A DNA stretch of 19,438 bases from Chromera velia. Its lineage: Eukaryota > Sar > Chromeraceae. The stretch is from the NCBI GenBank assembly GCA_018398765.1, contig JAHBMJ010002404.1, forward strand, positions 1 to 19,438, written 5' to 3'. The notes beneath the pieces were generated by a model that did not search any database, was not told where the DNA came from, and saw only the letters and a list, made by a program, of their open reading frames with translations. Position numbers and translations under genes: made by a program. Shown here one piece after another: positions 8,669 through 17,203 of this stretch (its first letter is position 1; each line of letters opens with the position of its first letter).

Positions 8669-9463
8669 ATGGCAGACAAACAACATATGGGAGACTATCC
8701 CTTGATCAGCGAGGGGCAGTCGTTCGATGTATGGATTGGGGAGTGCGATGGACTCAAGGAGAGTAACACGAGACTCTTCGGGAAAACGGAAGCTGAGATC
8801 ACCCAGTATCATGCTTCACAGCTGTACCTTGCAGCCAAGAAGTACCCCAAACTCGCCGGAGCCCTCGAAACACTCAAGAAGAAGAAAGAGTTGGGGGACA
8901 CGTCGCTGAAGACGTCGGGTACCTTCTTTTGGAAGAAATACTGCGAGGCAGTCATTGCAGTGATCAAAAATGGATTGAAACACATGGATTCCCAACGGCG
9001 TGACAATCTGATCACCGAGTGGTCATCCCTGTGCGCCAATAGACTCCAAAAACATACGGACAACATTGACTCCTTCCAGTTGCTGTGCGATTACATCGAA
9101 AACCTCAAAATCCAAACCAATGAAGCGTGTGTAGATGGAGATATAGGAGACAGGCAGAAGGCTAAAGCAATCTTGCAGTGTATGCCCAAGTTCTACCAGC
9201 TACAGTGGGGGGCCGCATTGACCGATGATAAGCTGAATGATCCTGATGAGCTAATCAAGCTCATAAAGAAGATGTGCAAGCCGGCCACAAACAAATTCTC
9301 TGCAGTCGGCAACAGCAGCAACGTGCGGGACATCCACCAATCCACGCACGACATTGGTGGTGCCGGGTTTCCGTCCGCAAAAGGGCAAAGGGGGAAAGGA
9401 GGAAATGGAAAAGGACAAGCAGGAACAGCCCCAGGGAGGCAACAGTCTTCTGGAAGAGCGTGA
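8669..9463 (+). CDS. gag: Gag-like polyprotein, Ty1/copia type
   Basis: 264-aa frame starting at the first ATG after the 5' LTR. The N-terminal segment (residues 13-29, with Trp22 and a following Leu) resembles the conserved start of copia Gag. The helical middle (about 85-205) ends with an ILQCMPKFYQLQW segment (168-180) followed by an LIKLIKKM helix (195-202), the layout of the UBN2/copia Gag capsid region. Residues 230-264 are basic, Gly/Gln-rich and RNA-binding in character. The frame stops at TGA (9461-9463), before the zinc knuckle expected in Gag. That knuckle is present in the same frame downstream, so this stop looks secondary. Gag would form the cytoplasmic virus-like particle that packages element RNA. 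Confidence 0.7.
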   Translation: MADKQHMGDYPLISEGQSFDVWIGECDGLKESNTRLFGKTEAEITQYHASQLYLAAKKYPKLAGALETLKKKKELGDTSLKTSGTFFWKKYCEAVIAVIKNGLKHMDSQRRDNLITEWSSLCANRLQKHTDNIDSFQLLCDYIENLKIQTNEACVDGDIGDRQKAKAILQCMPKFYQLQWGAALTDDKLNDPDELIKLIKKMCKPATNKFSAVGNSSNVRDIHQSTHDIGGAGFPSAKGQRGKGGNGKGQAGTAPGRQQSSGRA

Positions 9464-9634
9464 ACTTTCAACAGCCCCTCACAATCACAGCAACAGCAGC
9501 GGACTGATCCAAACAAATGCACCAACTGCAGTAGATGGAGTGCGCACAAGGATGGCAGTGAGTGCAAGGCGGTCGGGTACGTACTGGTGCCCAATCTACA
9601 TACAGACCAGCCATTTCGAACAGTGCTGCCCTGA
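9464..9634 (+). pseudogene. In-frame continuation of gag with zinc knuckle
   Basis: Same frame as gag, directly after its TGA. It begins Gln/Ser-rich, then gives CTNCSRWSAHKDGSEC (9518-9565), a CCHC zinc knuckle with spacing C-x2-C-x5-H-x5-C, one residue longer in each of the last two gaps than the common retroviral spacing. It ends at TGA 9632-9634. The separating codon follows GCG and could be a CGA turned to TGA by CpG deamination. Programmed readthrough is the alternative. Confidence 0.55.
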
Positions 9635-10458
9635 GGGAATGAGGAGACATGCAGAAAGGGAGGCCTCCCTTTGAGGGCAAGGGGGTGTTTCTGCTCAGCC
9701 TTGACGTGGGGATGGGAATCATCGAGATGCCTACTAGATTGAGTCTGAATCCCACACTCCCCCTCCTCTGAGCTTTGGAGGAATCCCATAGTCAAAGTGG
9801 CCGCCAACACTCCATGGATCAGCCATGATGCTGACTAGCAATGATAACTCGAATGCTGAATTCCCCTGAATGAAGGCGATGGAGGAGAGCGGCACTCCAA
9901 ACTTCTGGATGAAGGAGTTGGAAGGAGACGACAATCCAACTTTCAGGGTGGGCGAGGTTCTTGAGAGCACGTCTGAGAATGACAAGTAAAGCTAGATAGA
10001 AACTTATCAATGCATGACTTATTCATCAAACAGCAGTAGCATGAGTTATGCAGACGGCGCTGGAGCTGTCAAAACTGGAAAAAGGGTTTCGTGGCGCGGG
10101 AGTCACAGAGCCTGGGTTGCGTGGCGCTAGAGTCATAAAGCCCAAAACGCAGCACAGGAGCTGAATGTCAAGGGACAGCAATGCAGATGGATGCATCACG
10201 GTGGGGTTGGAGTCACCAGAAGTGTCATGACAATGGAACTAACCCAACAAACAAACTAATGTGACAATAGTGTCACACAAGATGCTCCGGTTAAGATAGC
10301 GCACCTGCAAATTCCGTCTGGCAGGGGGTCATGCACCAATGGGTACACAGCAGGATCGTGCAGTCACCAAGGGAAGGAGGGAGAAAGTACATGTGGAAGT
10401 CTTTGATGAAATGGCATTTAGAATGAGTTCTTTTCTTCCAGTGCATGAGGACACTTCT
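9635..10458. other. Non-coding internal region of the retroelement
   Basis: No pol coding sequence is detectable on either strand. Contains two direct copies of a GTGGCGC-N-RGAGTCA-like unit, 30 bp apart (from 10091 and 10121), and a TGTGACA-ATAG-TGTCACA hairpin near 10260-10277. A small frame opens at ATG 10339 and runs through the polypurine tract into the 3' LTR. Confidence 0.6.
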
Positions 10459-10599
10459 AGAAAGAAGGGGGTAAGTGAAATTCTAAATGAGCTTATGACT
10501 TTGATGGTGATAGACGCGGATGGGCCATCACAGTCCGTATATGGCCGCACGCATGCAGAGCGCATTTGCGGTGTGGCGTACGAATTATTCTGGAAGTAA
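10339..10599 (+). CDS. Small frame crossing from the internal region into the 3' LTR
   Basis: 86 codons from an ATG. The first half is Lys/Arg/Glu-rich, the polypurine tract is read as Arg-Lys-Lys-Gly, and the second half lies in the LTR. The LTR half is also open in the 5' LTR (from about 8222 to 8345), but most differences between the two copies change the amino acid. That argues against selection on a protein. It could be the degraded C-terminal tail of a former pol product. No domain recognised. Confidence 0.2.
   Translation: MGTQQDRAVTKGRREKVHVEVFDEMAFRMSSFLPVHEDTSRKKGVSEILNELMTLMVIDADGPSQSVYGRTHAERICGVAYELFWK
10459..10471 (+). promoter_or_regulatory. Polypurine tract
   Basis: AGAAAGAAGGGGG immediately before the first base shared with the 5' LTR. 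This is the expected plus-strand primer position in an LTR retroelement and fixes the 3' LTR start within a base. Confidence 0.75.
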
Positions 10600-11120
10600 T
10601 TAATCAGGCAGGCAATTAATTATATGCATGGAATACAGTCGCGTGCAGATGCATATAGAATTTCATACAAAGGAACAAAACGATGGGTGAATATGGAGTC
10701 AGATGCTAGTGACCATGTTTGATTTGATTTGATTTGATTTGATTTGAGGTAGGGCTTAAGCTCAAATCAAATATCCAGTCAGGGAGGACCTAGTGTTTAA
10801 AGACCTATCAAATACAATCAAATATTTGATCAATATGACTTTCAACCTCAAATATGAAGGTTCCGAAAAAACTTTTGCAAGTACCAATCCATTACGCATG
10901 CTGATTCAAATGAAAAAACCTAAATTTTAATGGTTTGCTCTCAAAAAAAAAACGTTTTGAGCTGCACTGAAATTGATGTTTCACCCTCTTTTACTTCATG
11001 CAGAGGTAAACCGATCAGCTGAACGTTTTCCCGAACAGCTGTGTTGACTTTTCTGGTGCTGGAACATCTTTTACGGCCCCCTTTTTGAGCGTCTGCAAAC
11101 ATTTTACACCCCGTAAAGAC

Positions 11121-11664
11121 ATGCCACACAATCCGACAGGGTCGAACGGGAAGAAGGAGGCATTTGGTTTTAGAGCCGGGTACGCAAAAAAAATATGGTC
11201 CGTGCAAAAGGGGGCAAATGTGATTCAGTGTCAGGTGAAAATACAAGGAGCCGAGGGGGAAGGAGAAACTATTTGTGGCTGTGAATATGCAGCAGCGGCA
11301 ACCAGTTCTTTTCAAACCCACCTCATCAATCAGCATGGCTTGACGATCACGTCTGACAAACATGTACAGCTGCTCCAAGAAAGATAGGAGAAGCGGTCGG
11401 AGGGGGCAGGGGGGACGAAGCAGCCTGACGTGCAAACGTTTTTCCCCACCAAAGATGAAGCAGAAGCCGTGGTCGCACCATATGCAGAGACGCACGAGAA
11501 GAGAATCAAGTGCGATATGCTGATCACTGACTTTCTGGCCAGTGCTGGCTAGCCTCATCTGACAGAAAACGAGGCATTAATTGCGAAAGCTGGTCAAGGT
11601 ACTGGACCCCCGCTACGATCTCCCATCTGTGGGGAAGGTGCAGAGGCATATTTTTTTTATAGAA
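11121..11664 (+). pseudogene. hAT transposase fragment with BED-finger region
   Basis: The frame from ATG 11121 reads a degenerate BED zinc finger: a Trp in the AKKIWS segment, Cys in IQCQ, Cys in ICGC, then TSSFQTHLINQH supplying two His. The BED finger binds the element's own ends. An in-frame TAG follows at 11385-11387, then protein-like sequence, a second TAG in the SAG-PHL segment (about 11550), then a frameshift. In the shifted frame KLVKVLDPRYDLPS appears, matching the start of the hAT catalytic core (pattern L-x-P-x-Y-x-x-P-S). The sequence then runs into an A/T-rich deletion junction near 11650. Most of the RNase H-like core and the C-terminal dimerisation domain are missing, so no active transposase can be made. 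Confidence 0.8.
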
Positions 11665-11820
11665 CTGATAAGTTATAATTTTGTATATATTTTTTTAAAT
11701 TTTTGAAACACACATCAGAAATATTTTGATAACTATTGTCATGAGAAAAATGATCAGAGTGACAGTAAGTTAGTGACTCAGTGAGGAACCCTAAGAGGTT
11801 AGAAGAAGAATGAAGAAGAA

Positions 11821-11857
11821 GAATGAAGTTGGCTTTGCTAGAGTGGAGCCGTGCTCC
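11821..11857. repeat. 37-nt dispersed repeat, copy 2, inside the hAT
   Basis: Identical to 3061-3097. It is preceded by GAAGAAGAAT-type repeats and followed directly by the right subterminal region of the hAT. It lies in the part of the element that replaced the transposase core. Confidence 0.6.
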
Positions 11858-12122
11858 TTAACCTCAAATCTTACCTCAAATATCAAATATTTGAGGTTGA
11901 AGCTCAAATCAAATCAAATCAAATCAAATTAAATATAATCAAATCAAACATGGTCACTATCAGATGCAACAAACTGAGACTATCACTCCTCCAGGTGAGA
12001 TGTATTAACATAGACCGTCTGAAGGCTGATTATCTGAAGGCTGACTGTCTGCATGAGGGAAGCCCACACGAGGGCCAATAACTTGTAACTACACATACGT
12101 CTCTTCATTTTTAATTTTTGCT

Positions 12123-12700
12123 TTTTAAAAAAAAAAAAAAAAAATAAGGAATAAAATTCAGTTGTTAATTGCAGTAGTTGTTAATTAGCACATATTAGCA
12201 CATAAAATTTAGTACTACATATAGTGCTAAGTTTAAATCATCACTATTATGATCACTATATGCTAGCTAGAAGCTAGGCAGCCTAGGCTAGAAGTTTTGT
12301 TTGAAATTGTTTCTTAACTGTAAGAAATAAAGTTAGTCAAAGTTAGTATAAGTTAGTGAAAAAGGGATAAAAGATAATTCAATTCATACTTAACTTAACT
12401 TAACGTCGCAAGGAGTCTCAATACTAGCAGTCTAGCTATCAGTGTACCACTTGCGCGAGCACTTGAAGATTGGCTCATCAGGAAGGTAAACATGTCAAAG
12501 CAACTAGCTCTGAATGATCAGCAAATTGAACAACGTACCACGCTTGGCAAGTGTACACAGGTGTAATGACTTTTGTTTACTTTGCGCTCGTACAGGAAAG
12601 AGACGCAATGAAAAGGGACCGCGAAAGCAACTAGATCGACAAACTCTGAGTGCATGTCGACAGCTAGGCGGCGATGCGACGCAGACACAATGAATGGACA
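12123..12700. other. AT-rich spacer, no gene seen
   Basis: Starts with T5 and a long A homopolymer (about 12127-12144). Contains GCTAGGCAGCCTAG near 12272, a 14-mer whose reverse complement occurs near 4751. No coding region supported. Confidence 0.6.
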
Positions 12701-12754
12701 AACACGTGATGATTAATTGAGGGTTTTGTTATGCATGCCGACACGGCCGGGTGA

Positions 12755-13560
12755 CGGCCGCACAGACAGCGAATGCTCGCAGACCGCTAAGGACGGCAGA
12801 AGCGACGCTAGAAGCGACGCAAAGAAAACGAGAAAGAAAGTCGATGCATGGAGATGGCAGCAATGAAGCAAAGAGAGGCAATGGATATAGTCTAAGAGAA
12901 GACGACAGCGACGCAGAGGTGAAGCAAAGAGAGGCAATGGATATAGAGAAGGCGACAGCGATGCAGAGGGAGTCAACGCATGGAGGCTGCAGTCTGAGAA
13001 GTGAGGCAGACAGAGTGAATGCATGGAAATGGCTATTAAAGCGACACAGAGAGAGTCAACACACGGAGGCGGCAGAAGTGACACAGACAGAGTGAATGCA
13101 AAGAGACTCGGCAGCTAGCGCGGCAGAAGCGACGAAGAGAGAATCGACGCATGGAAGCGACAGAAGCAACGCAAACTTTAAGAGAGGCAATGCATAGAGA
13201 AGGACAAAGAAGGCAACAACGACGTAGCGGTGCCAACGCATGGAGACGGCAGTAATGAAGCGAGGCAGTCAATCAATAGAGAAGACAACAGTTACGCGGA
13301 GAGAGTCAATGGATGGACAAGGCAACAGTGGTGCAGAGAGAGTCATGCAATGCATGGAGACGGCAGAAGCGACGCAAAGAGAGTCAACGCATGGAGACAT
13401 GCGGAGACGGCAGAAGTGACGCAGAGGCAGTCAATGTGTAGAGACAGCAGTGGCGACTCTCAGAGGGAATGGATTCATCGAGAGGAGAGAAAAGATGCAG
13501 AGACAAGCAATGATCGGAGAAGCACGCCAAAGCAGACACAGAGAGAATGTTTGAACGAAG
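12755..13560. repeat. Degenerate minisatellite, about 37-bp units
   Basis: Repeated variants of a purine-rich unit containing GCATGGAGACGGCAG, then AAGCGACGCA, then AAGAGAGTCAA. The clearest units are around 13350-13420, and spacing varies by indels. Long frames on both strands (for example 12751-13095 and 13230-13655 plus, 12713-13084 minus) are by-products of the stop-poor repeat. A faint continuation runs to about 13860. Confidence 0.7.
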
Positions 13561-13860
13561 ATGAAAGAAGAAGTGCGGAGGGAATGTGCATTGGTACGCA
13601 TTGGTACAAAGAGGAGAGACAAGGCAAAGACAAGGAACGACAAAAGACGACCTGACGCGAACAGAATAAATGCATGGACCCGCAGAAACGATGCAGAGGG
13701 AAGAGAGACTGCAAAGGCAATGAATGCACAAACACAGCAAAGTGCAGACGCACAGTGTCACGGCGTGAAAAGACACAGAGGCGCGAAGAGACGCAGAGAC
13801 AGACACGTAAATTCCGGCACAGACATGCACACACTTCACGTACCTCCACACGAGCCTCCA

Positions 13861-14433
13861 CATCTTGTTGTTGACTCAAAGAAAGCTTTTCACAACGAGA
13901 CACACAAAGTGAAGGAATCCAATGGCACGATAAACACGCGAAGCATTGTAGCAAGCGCCATCGTGATGGAGACGGCCTCGATCGGGAGACGGCAACAACA
14001 TGCAACTAGCTGGTTGGGCTAGCTAAAGAACTCTTGGACAAGAAAAACCCACAGCGACTGCCGATGCACAGTTCAGTAGACGAAGCTACATGAAGCTACT
14101 GGTACACAAGCGATCTTGTGCCCTGCTTTTCGACACGTTTGTCAGTCACTCAATTCAATGCAGCATGAGATTGTTTGGTTTGGAATTTTTGGTGCAGAGC
14201 CATGCAGGCCATGCGAGGGATTTCGCTTTTCCGGACCATAATTGATGTGCAACGGGCTTTCCGGGGCGACGATGCATGTGAAGCATACCATAGCATACCG
14301 GGGCCACCTGCATACGCCTTGCAGCAGCCCGAAAAGTGCCTGCCTATCCTGAATCGAGTGTCCATGGAACAGATAAGTCGTCGGACAGCTTGAAGTTCAT
14401 CGGATCAACGGTAAGGACACGGCCGCAGTCGAA
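13861..14433. other. Region upstream of the four-repeat gene
   Basis: No supported gene, though it probably contains the promoter and 5' leader of the gene at 14434. A short frame ending at 14393 begins with TTG rather than ATG and overlaps an equally long opposite frame. The gene's own frame is open back to a TAA at about 14380 but has no earlier ATG. CGGTAAGG at about 14409 could be a splice donor if a 5' exon exists. Confidence 0.4.
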
Positions 14434-15609
14434 ATGGCCAGCTCGATTGCGGCGCTTCCCTTCAGGGAAAAGGTCCGACTATGTGAACGACTGAGGCAAA
14501 TTCTCACTCATGCGAAACGTCGGCTGCCCAAGGACACGCTGGGCCTGTACCGCCAGATGCGAAACGAACTCTTCAAGTCAATGGCCGAATCAACCGAGGA
14601 ACAGGTTATCCAGATGCTACTGAGTCACACTGGGGGCTCTTTGACGACAGAAGGAGAGCTTGAAATCGCAAAAGCCGCTGGCCTCTTACCCGGTGGCACG
14701 TGCGTCGGTCCATCCACATTCTCTGAGGCGTCTCGAGATGAGCGTGACTCAGTGCCCCTTCCTGACATGCGCCCGTCAGAAAGGGAGCGCATCATCAAGC
14801 GAATTGGCTGCGCACTCCAGGCGAGTGGCCAAGCATGCAACCCAGAGAAGGAGGGAAGGACCAAGAGGGAAATCGAGGCCATGTTTGCGATGCCGAGGCT
14901 CACAGAGAGAAAGGTCATTCAGATGATCTGTGAGAAGAACAACTTGGACCAGGGCAAGGAGGCGGCTCAGGCCAAAAAAGCGGGCCTCCTCCCGGCGGAG
15001 GGAGGGGCATTGGTCGGAGAGCCACCGCTTCGGATCCGGGCGATGGGGGCAGACGACCTACGTCGCCTCCGGTGTCGGCTAAACGTTGCTATGGAGGGGC
15101 TGCTCGAGGTGAGCAGCATCACTGACGAAGACTGGCTGTGGCTGCAAGAGGCCCCCATTACAGAGACGGCGCTCATCAGCGAGCTCATGCAGTCGACGGA
15201 ATTCTCCGACGCACGAGCGGAGGCCGAGCAGAGTGCGCAGGCGCGGCTGCTGCCAGGGATGGACGGCGGCGAAGCAGTCAAGGGAATCCCGCTGATGCCT
15301 CGTGGTGATGCCCTACCCTATCCCCGCTTCCCCTCCAAGGGGCTGCTGAAGGCCTACCCGCCAGAGGAGCTGGACACCCGTGTGTACCACGGCCGTGTCG
15401 CGCTGTTCTACCGCATGCGCGGTCGCCGCGTCACGCACAACCAGGGCAGGCTCGGCGTGGCTTTGGAACGCAAGGACTTCGACGCTTTGGTGCAGAAGGG
15501 TCTGTCAGAGCCCGAGCTAATAAAAAAGCTCTGCGAGTCCTTTGGAATGAGTGCGGCAGTAGAAGAGCATGCAGCCCGCATAGCAAAGCTGCTCCCCGAG
15601 GAAAGTTAA
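14434..15609 (+). CDS. 391-aa protein of four diverged helical repeats, possibly KIX-like
   Basis: Intact frame from an ATG in a good eukaryotic context (G at -3, G at +4), ending in TAA; an in-frame stop lies about 50 nt upstream, so this is the first usable ATG. The protein is four tandem repeats of about 75-80 aa, at roughly 9-86, 112-187, 203-274 and 309-388. Each has an Arg/Glu-rich first helix (REKVRLCERLRQIL, SERERIIKRIGCAL and equivalents). Each then has an acidic-start helix: TEEQVIQML at 54-62, TERKVIQMI at 157-165, TETALISEL at 243-251, SEPELIKKL at 358-366. Each closes with an Ala/Lys-rich helix ending LLP (84-86, 185-187, 272-274, 386-388). No signal peptide or membrane segment is seen. 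The helix pattern recalls KIX domains of CBP and Mediator MED15, which bind transcription activators; this is a weak family guess. The gene is GC-rich and free of simple sequence, unlike its surroundings. Confidence 0.75.
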   Translation: MASSIAALPFREKVRLCERLRQILTHAKRRLPKDTLGLYRQMRNELFKSMAESTEEQVIQMLLSHTGGSLTTEGELEIAKAAGLLPGGTCVGPSTFSEASRDERDSVPLPDMRPSERERIIKRIGCALQASGQACNPEKEGRTKREIEAMFAMPRLTERKVIQMICEKNNLDQGKEAAQAKKAGLLPAEGGALVGEPPLRIRAMGADDLRRLRCRLNVAMEGLLEVSSITDEDWLWLQEAPITETALISELMQSTEFSDARAEAEQSAQARLLPGMDGGEAVKGIPLMPRGDALPYPRFPSKGLLKAYPPEELDTRVYHGRVALFYRMRGRRVTHNQGRLGVALERKDFDALVQKGLSEPELIKKLCESFGMSAAVEEHAARIAKLLPEES

Positions 15610-15856
15610 GTTTAAACGCATCAGGTAGAAATGGTATGATTTCGTTAGCATCATTGCTTCAGTACATATGTATGGAGTGCCTGTGAGCAGTGAGCAGTGA
15701 GCAAGCCGTGACTGTATGCAGTGCATATCATTGCTTGCAGTGAGCAAGCTGTACACGACTCGATCAGTGTTGGGACTCACCATCGGATATATATCATCAT
15801 CATCATCATCATCATCATTATTATTATTATTAATCGGTCTATAGGCCATCATGTAG
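15610..15856. other. Downstream region of the four-repeat gene
   Basis: Non-coding. Contains short GAGCAGT tandem repeats at about 15685-15704 and a second GCAGTGAGCAAGC copy near 15737. No canonical AATAAA signal is seen close to the stop codon. Confidence 0.5.
15793..15832. repeat. (ATC)n/(ATT)n microsatellite
   Basis: A run of ATC triplets passing into ATT triplets. Confidence 0.95.
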
Positions 15857-16231
15857 TACATAAGTCTAGGACAATGCTTGATTGCCCCTTTGCCAGAGTC
15901 TGACCTGCATCATACAACGGGAAGGGGCTTCACTCTCGCAACTCTAAACACCCTGCATCTAGAAGATGCTTTCTAAATCGCTGATGCCGTTTCCCTTCTG
16001 TGGGAGGAGTGCGACAACTGCAACAGAGACTCTCAGGCAGTAGAGGCAGACAGGAAGACCGGTGGAGAGGGGGGACGGGAGATGTACGTGGGAGATGGAA
16101 AAAGAACATTCAAAGGTGAGACGGGAAGAGAGGTAAGTAACCATCACATATATCGAATCGCAGGCCTTACGATGGAGGGCGCAGACAGATGTTTCGCAAG
16201 AGTCGCAAGGCCGGTATGGGTGAGTGTCTGA
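15857..16231 (+). pseudogene. Coding-like segment with one internal TAA
   Basis: A plus-strand frame is open from 15857 to TGA 16229-16231 except for TAA at 15974-15976. Its translation has balanced composition, including a WEECDNC segment followed by a charged Lys/Arg/Glu-rich stretch. It has no ATG at its start. A perfect splice-donor-like GAG-GTAAGT lies at about 16129-16137, so part of it may be an exon. No domain was recognised. The antisense frame (15959-16147) looks like a shadow. Confidence 0.25.
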
Positions 16232-16499
16232 GTACCAGGGTGACCTTCATTCGTGCCAACAATTCGCTTTGCGTGGCGTGTTTTAGAGGGGTGGAGTCTA
16301 TCGATAGCAACCACTTTCTCTCTCTTTCTTGGGCTCTATCTAATTTGGCTTCAATTTCGGCTATAATTGCATTCAGAGCCTCTCGATCTGCTCTTGTTTC
16401 TGTGCATTCAGTCAGCCGGTGCAGTAGATCAAGACAAATCTATCCCAAACGGTCTCCAACATCAAAACGGTCTCCAAAATTACTAGATCTATCAAACAT
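16167..16499 (-). pseudogene. Coiled-coil-like frame with one internal TAG
   Basis: On the minus strand an ATG (16499-16497) opens a frame that runs to TAA at 16167-16169. It would be 110 codons, with a single TAG at codon 20 (16440-16442). After the stop come a Leu-rich helix (CLDLLHRLTECTE) and a charged heptad-like helix (ADREALNAIIAEIEAKLDRA), then ERERKWLL and a basic Leu-rich tail. Composition and heptads look like real protein, and TAG could be a mutated CAG. It overlaps the plus-strand segment only at 16167-16231. I do not recognise a family; the N-terminus of a retroelement Gag or a small host coiled-coil protein are both possible. Confidence 0.4.

Positions 16500-17203
<704 letters not shown>

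Larger units (their letters stand above)
10707..11959 (+). mobile_element. Non-autonomous hAT element in the 3' LTR
   Basis: 1253 bp bounded by perfect terminal inverted repeats of at least 21 bp (TAGTGACCATGTTTGATTTG at the left). The 8-bp target duplication TCAGATGC (10699-10706 and 11960-11967) is exact. TAGTG fits the hAT end pattern YARNG and 8 bp is the family's target size. Subterminal arrays of TTTGA (10718-10747) and its complement (11904-11949), plus inverted TTCAACCTCAAAT blocks near 10841 and 11890, are typical of hAT transposase-binding ends. The interior keeps only the front part of a transposase, so the element is an internal-deletion derivative. Confidence 0.9.
8220..12122 (+). 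mobile_element. Gag-only LTR retroelement (Ty1/copia-like), nested with a hAT
   Basis: Two direct repeats of about 390 bp flank an internal region. Copy one (8220-8612) sits just before a gag frame. Copy two (10472-10706 continuing at 11968-12122) sits exactly after a 13-nt purine run (10459-10471) that fits a polypurine tract. TTTTT at 8216-8220 and 12122-12126 could be a 5-bp target duplication, but it is low-complexity and makes the exact LTR ends ambiguous by one base. The LTRs do not begin TG or end CA, and I found no obvious TGG-type primer-binding site. No protease, integrase or reverse transcriptase is encoded, so the copy must have been mobilised in trans or has lost pol by deletion. 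Confidence 0.75.
10472..12122 (+). repeat. 3' LTR split by a hAT insertion
   Basis: 10472-10706 aligns with the first 235 bp of the 5' LTR and 11968-12122 with the last part. The 1253 bp between are the hAT plus its duplicated target. Similarity stops at 12122, followed by T5 and an A18-type homopolymer. Confidence 0.8.

Noticed and set aside
9193-9810. 205-codon minus-strand frame
   Set aside because: Antisense shadow of gag, rich in Ser/Leu/Cys with no recognisable domain, while the plus strand matches Gag.
10941-11558. 205-codon minus-strand frame in the hAT element
   Set aside because: Antisense to the BED-finger and transposase fragment; composition is typical of a shadow.
12713-13863. 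Several 60-170-codon frames over the minisatellite
   Set aside because: Present on both strands, low-complexity, and explained by the repeat.
14175-14393. 72-codon frame just before the four-repeat gene
   Set aside because: Begins with TTG, overlaps an equally long antisense frame, and is not in the register of the downstream gene.
11385-16442. Possible nuclear code in which TAG is a sense codon
   Set aside because: TAG interrupts the hAT fragment twice and the 16167-16499 frame once, but the hAT also has a frameshift and other broken frames carry TAA and TGA. Ordinary decay explains this better.
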